From: Cinnamomum chago
Lineage: Eukaryota > Streptophyta > Magnoliopsida > Laurales > Lauraceae
Reading direction: 5' to 3'
DNA: 64,000 bases
Assembly: GCA_038049695.1 (NCBI GenBank)
Contig: CP142459.1
Span: forward strand, 66,580,001 to 66,644,000
Part shown: piece by piece, positions 59,390-64,000 of the stretch
Position numbering within the stretch: position 1 is the first letter of the stretch
How the letters are laid out: each line of letters starts with the position of its first letter
The notes under the pieces: generated by a model
The model's database searches: none
The model's input: only the letters and a program-made list of their open reading frames with translations
Told to the model about the DNA's origin: nothing
Translations under genes and position numbers: made by a program

Positions 59390-62300
59390 TTATAAGGCCT
59401 TCTGATCCATCCGCTCATTCCAGTTCAAACAGCGAATCAAGCTATGGAACCAATCACCCGTTTGATCAGATTTGTTGACAGTAGGAAGTGGGTGCTGACT
59501 CATATATATCTGTACGGAGTCTCCTCTTGAGAGTTGCTGCCTTCTCTTCCCGTCAAATGACACCCATGCATTACTTCGAGTCTCCCCTGGTATCTGTTTA
59601 ATTTCACACATACAACATGTGAAAGACTCTCAAGGGAAAGATCATAATAAATTTTTCATTGAATAAGCCTCCCTTGGAAGTTTGAATGAGTACTCTTATT
59701 GACACATCCTGAAACAAAATAATCTCAACTATTGTTTTCTTCCTTGTCATCTCTCCTTTATATGAAATTCTCAGTTCCTATCTGACTTCTATGTTCATTG
59801 CATTTTATAATTATTTATTTATTTTTACAAAAATGAAATGCTTATAGATGGTGAAATGGAAGATGTAGGAATATAAGCAGTTAAGCACACCTTTAACTCA
59901 AGCCGTGCAGAATCTGGAAGTATCACAGGTCTAAATGACAAGGAATGTGGGCAGATTGGAGTGAACAGCATGCATGGAACATTTGGATGCACCTGCATGT
60001 CAAATGATGCCATCACATTTAAATTAGGAAAAAAAACATATATATATATAGGAAAATATTCATGCACATCTATCCCTCACCATATTATGGTGAGGGACAA
60101 CATAGTGGGGCTGACTTTATGAAAGAAACTCAGCATCTGTTTGATTGCAAAGGGAAATCATGAAATCACCCCACCATCTATATGCATATTAGATTAAGGA
60201 GAAATTAGTAGAATCCCCGCGAAGTAGGATAAAGGCCTGAAAAATCAATTGACATCTTGATAATACCAAAATTATCTTTTGGAAAGGATTCACTTTCTTA
60301 TAGAGAAGTCAATGGAATAACTCATTTCATCTTGTCATAGGGATTCATCTCTCTCCAAATTGAAGATTCAAGCCAAAGATGACTTCATAGTAATGAGATA
60401 TCTGTGATTTCCTTTTCTTTGCAGATAAACAGCCCTTCAATGCATCTTTTCTTTTGTTGTGTCTATTAGTATGCATTGCTGTTTATATTACCCCAGATAT
60501 ATTTTTCTGTACACGGTTTTCACACTAACTAATAGGTAGTGAAATGTGAGTGTCGGAAATAACCATTCAAAAAAGAAAGAAAGAAAAGAAAATTTGAAAG
60601 ATGTGTGAATGTATAGGTGCTCAAGGTTTCATAGAGGTGTTCTTAGAAATCACAAGGGCGAGGTGTTGTACATTTTCAAAAGGGAAAGGTGGAAAGCTAG
60701 GGCCGGCTGGTATTGGCGGTGTTCTCAAAAACCACGAGGGAGAGGTGTTGTACATGTTTTCAAAACACTTGGGGGCTAAAGACTAATGAGGGAGAAATAT
60801 TGACCATTTTGGAAGCCCTTCACATTTATGGTCTCTTGTTACAGCACAGCCTCATAGTGGAAAGTGACTCGTCCAAAGTCATATCTTGGGTTAAGTATTT
60901 TAGGGGCCTTTGGACGCAGTTCTATTTCAACAAGAGTTTCAACATTTAGCATCAAGGTTTTAGGTTTCTTTTCAGCATGTTAGTAGGTGTGCTAATGATA
61001 TGGCGGATACTCTAGCTAAACAAGGAGTTGGTCAGTCATGTAATCTTCGTGCTTTTCTTGCATAGTTTTGGTTGGAGTCTGGTATATACCAGCACTCTTA
61101 GGACAGTTGCTTCCAGTAAGCTTAGTTGTAAAATATTTTCATATTAATATTTCATTGTTACCGATCAAGAAGAAGAGGAAGAGGAAGAAGAAGAAGAATG
61201 AGAGAAATTTGATAACTTCAATTACATATAGGCAACTTTTACAAGTGTGACACTTTTCCAATTAAATGTCAGTTAAATAAACTAAATCTCATTATTGGAA
61301 TAAAGCACATATCATGGTACGGTTAAAGATGTGATATACCACAAATGCAAAATATTAGGCGTCAACATTCCACATGAGGAAATATTACTCTTTTACAAGG
61401 ACAAATTTGGTGGCAATGGGGTGGTCCCATGAGCTTGTTCGGTCGTCCATTATGCACTGGTAGCCCTCCTAGACCATTGAGCTAGTTTTCTTCTTCTTTT
61501 CTTTTGGCATCGGGTGCTAGATTAGTTATGATTTGCATGTTTTTATTATATGTTTAATTAAATATGTCATATCAAAAATAATTTATAGTGCAAATACCAA
61601 TGCGAAGCAAATGTACAAGGATAATGCACAGATCAAACTGGCTCACCATGGAACCTCCAGCAGCTGTAGAGTAAGCTGTACTCCCTGTAGGAGTGGCCAC
61701 TATAACTCCATCACCTTGGACCTAAAAAGTATATGGAAACTAGTCAAAACACACAATGCTATTTAGAAGGGAAAGAAAGTGTTTTCGAAGCACAAGGGGA
61801 AAATGTTCAAAGGGTAGTGTGTTTTGTCTTGTAGGAGGTACTACATGATGCTCGATCCAGAGAAATGACATTTATAGGACAGTAAAGGTCCAGGTGGGGC
61901 CCACTTCCATAACCGAAACCAAATTCGTGTGGTCTGCAACATGAGAAGGACCATGCCCTATTTATTTCCCATCATTTCATCATAGCCATCAATTGGTAGT
62001 TTCGCAAATAAAAAATGACATGCAATGGTCCACATTTAACAAGGGAAACACCTGATGAGGAAAATTTTAGGTATCTACCTCCCAAAATAGGGTCCATTGT
62101 CCTATGATTTGCTTGGATTAACAAAAATATAGCTCTACATGAACAGTTAGAACAGCTGATCAAATGATGCGATTTGATATTTTAAATTTCATTTGTATGG
62201 CATCTGCCAAAGACATTGATTGGAACAGCAAACAGATTTATTGTGACCATATACAGGACATGATTGGTAAAATACATATCTAATAACATACAGCTAAAAG

Positions 62301-63016
62301 AACTTTCCATATATGGCTTAAATCAGAGAATAACCTTACTTTAGTTATAAGGCTGCCGTGTTCATAACATTCAATTTTGGAAAGATAAGGATTTGAACCA
62401 CGATCCACAACAACCTCATTTAGGACATCAAATACTTTTCCGGGAACTGCTTTTCCATTTCGAAGAATTTCACAGCGCAGGCGCATTCTTAGAGTAATAT
62501 AAACACCATCTGCTGTATTATTTCCATGGATGACTGCCCTTAAATCATGCCTGAAGCCTTCAAACTGCAGCATAAAACGAAAGTCATAACAAGAATGTGA
62601 AGAAAGTATCGTTTGCATTGCGAATGCTGGATTTGAGGAACATACAGTATGCGAGGTGAGAAATCCAAGTGAACCAAGATTAAAAGAGACCACAGGAGGA
62701 ACTGCACCCCTGAACAAATTTGATGCATGCAATATAACACCGTCCCCTCCCAAACATGCTACAAAATCAACTCTCTCATGAAGGTCACTGCATGAAGGGC
62801 ATCCAATAATGGTGAGTAGTGGCCCCTGACACATATTCATGAAAATAAAATATCATTTCAGTTTTTTTTCTTTGCAATGCATCATATTCTGTACCTTGTA
62901 TCTTGAATATAAAAGGTTTGAACAAACCCAAATCCTGGGATTCTTGCAAATACATCATGCACATCAGGCTCAACAAGCACATTCATCTTCTCTTGATAAT
63001 ACAAGAACGAGGCAAC
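59390..63016 (-). CDS. NADK2: NADK2, plastid NAD kinase (C-terminal part, six exons; 5' part outside window)
   Basis: Minus-strand exons 63016-62895, 62787-62646, 62564-62340, 61721-61647, 59992-59891 and 59593-59390 (TAA). Phases join to 289 residues. Known plant NADK2 is close to 1,000 residues, so the long N-terminal region and the start of the kinase domain lie to the right. Motifs: VDVFARIPGFGFVQTF-type lead-in, the kinase loop CLGGDGVILHASNLF (Gly-Gly-Asp, about 52-66), NEVVVDRGSNPYLSKIE, GDGVIVATPTGSTAYSTAAG (about 166-185) and the tail WFHSLIRCLNWNERMDQKAL. NAD kinase phosphorylates NAD+ to NADP+; the isoform with this long tail is the chloroplast one, supplying NADP+ for photosynthesis. 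The 1.65-kb intron 59993-61646 contains a LINE 3' fragment. All signature residues are present. Confidence 0.95.
60074..60096. repeat. 23-bp palindrome in NADK2 intron
   Basis: CCCTCACCATA and TATGGTGAGGG form perfect 11-bp arms around one T. It is 82 bp from the exon edge at 59992. No protein-binding role is assigned. Confidence 0.9.
60600..61200 (+). mobile_element. L1-type LINE 3' fragment (RNase H region) in NADK2 intron
   Basis: On the plus strand, broken frames read GIGGVLKNHEGEVLYMFSK, EILTILEALHIYG, LIVESDSSKVISWV and then CANDMADTLAKQGV, the RNase H-like end of plant L1 LINEs. A 3'-UTR and a purine-rich tail (61165-61200) follow. A partial duplicate of the GVLxNHxGEVLY block occurs at 60630-60690. 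Opposite strand to NADK2. Confidence 0.8.
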
Positions 63017-64000
63017 CTACAAAGACAAAAGGTAGAGCTGATCTTAAAGCTATTTTTAGAAAGTTCTCAAAGAAATTATAGATATTATCCAGTTCTCCTA
63101 TCCTCTTCTCACTGGACCTTATGCAGTCGTTGCCTCTTCAAATTTCATTGTTAACTCCGAAATTAAAACCTAGAAGTAGAACTTCATATTCCCCATTCTG
63201 AAAAACGTTCAAAATGACATGCATTCATTTATAATTATGAATATAAATAATTTATCATTGTTAAAAGTTAGTTTGGTTGGAAAGGCTGCCACTTGCCTGT
63301 GGTAATGGAGATTTAACTTCATAACAATTAATGTCATTATGACCCGTCACTCTTAGTCATATAAATGTCAAATGGAAAAGGATTAACTCACATTCTCCTG
63401 TTTCTCCATACTGTTTTTTATGTACATCTCTGCTAGGATGGATGGTGAAAGCTGGTTTAACTTCAAAGCAACTTGATACTTCCTAATTGTATAAATAGAT
63501 GTGAATGTGACACAATTGATACTTACAGATAATTCTAATAACTGTTCAATTTCCCCGTCAGAATAAGAATATAAAATGTTAAATGTTTTCTAACCTAAAA
63601 GTGCTAATAGAATAAACTCATCTAACGCCCTTTTTTTTTAATTCCTTTCTAGATAGAAGTCCTATACTTGCCAAAACTATTTCCTAAATAATGCTTCATT
63701 CATGCTTTTATCCAATACTATTAAGCACTCATGGATGAGGAGATTGCTCTGGCAGCCAATTTCATACATGTGGAGCCAAAGGTTTAGTGGCCCCAGATCA
63801 TCTATCTGTTGAGCCACACTGTGGGCTTATTCTTAACTTTTAACTACATCCTTTTCTTAACAGTCTCTATGTAGACCACCAACTGAAGGTTAAGTCTTTC
63901 ATATCTACAATACTGTTTCGGCAACCTTGGTCCATGTTGGGTGCATCAGATCAATAGATTAGATCACAGAAGCAGGGAAGGAACGAGAGGAATCATCATA
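63017..64000. other. NADK2 intron to the right edge, no exon found
   Basis: The minus strand was searched for the preceding segment expected in NADK2 (ending just before VASFLYYQE). None was recognised, so the next exon is probably beyond the window. AT-rich with no repeat identified. Confidence 0.5.

Overview
This is a stretch of nuclear DNA from a flowering plant. The evidence is GT-AG spliced genes of plant families, long AT-rich introns, and plant-type transposable elements (Ty1/copia, Sirevirus-like, L1 and RTE LINEs, SINEs, MITEs). The species cannot be named from the sequence. One intron of 11.4 kb suggests a fairly large, repeat-rich genome.

Five conserved genes account for all the coding sequence I can defend. 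SECA2 (+, 835-30676) is the 3' part of the gene for the second plastid SecA ATPase; its first exons lie left of the window. SRT2 (+, about 36099-41900) is a complete class II sirtuin. A KIWI/PC4-type transcriptional coactivator (-, 43645-45214) has four exons, one non-canonical GC-AG intron and a 23-nt micro-exon. ACC oxidase (-, 52496-54893) is complete, with three exons. NADK2 (-, 59390-63016) is the 3' part of a plastid NAD kinase gene running off the right edge. These are independent housekeeping or hormone genes and form no operon or pathway cluster. All exon frames join cleanly, so none looks like a pseudogene.

The rest is introns and intergenic DNA filled by repeats. SECA2 intron 12 holds a DNA transposon-like element with about 52-bp inverted ends, several LINE pieces, and a young copia element that landed inside a LINE reverse-transcriptase motif. 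SECA2 introns 10, 13 and 17 hold RTE LINE pieces and a Helitron-like block. Between SECA2 and SRT2 there is a second Helitron-like block and a SINE. Between KIWI and ACO there is a Sirevirus-like relic with one complete LTR, one truncated LTR and an array of polypurine tracts. Three hAT-type MITEs, one Mutator-type hairpin MITE, one PIF-type MITE and several LINE and SINE insertions can be delimited to the base by their target-site duplications.

I found no convincing undescribed protein system. The most informative observations are the exactly delimited small-element families, a SINE family with different tRNA-like heads on one tail, the GC-AG intron in the PC4 gene, and the nested insertions in SECA2.
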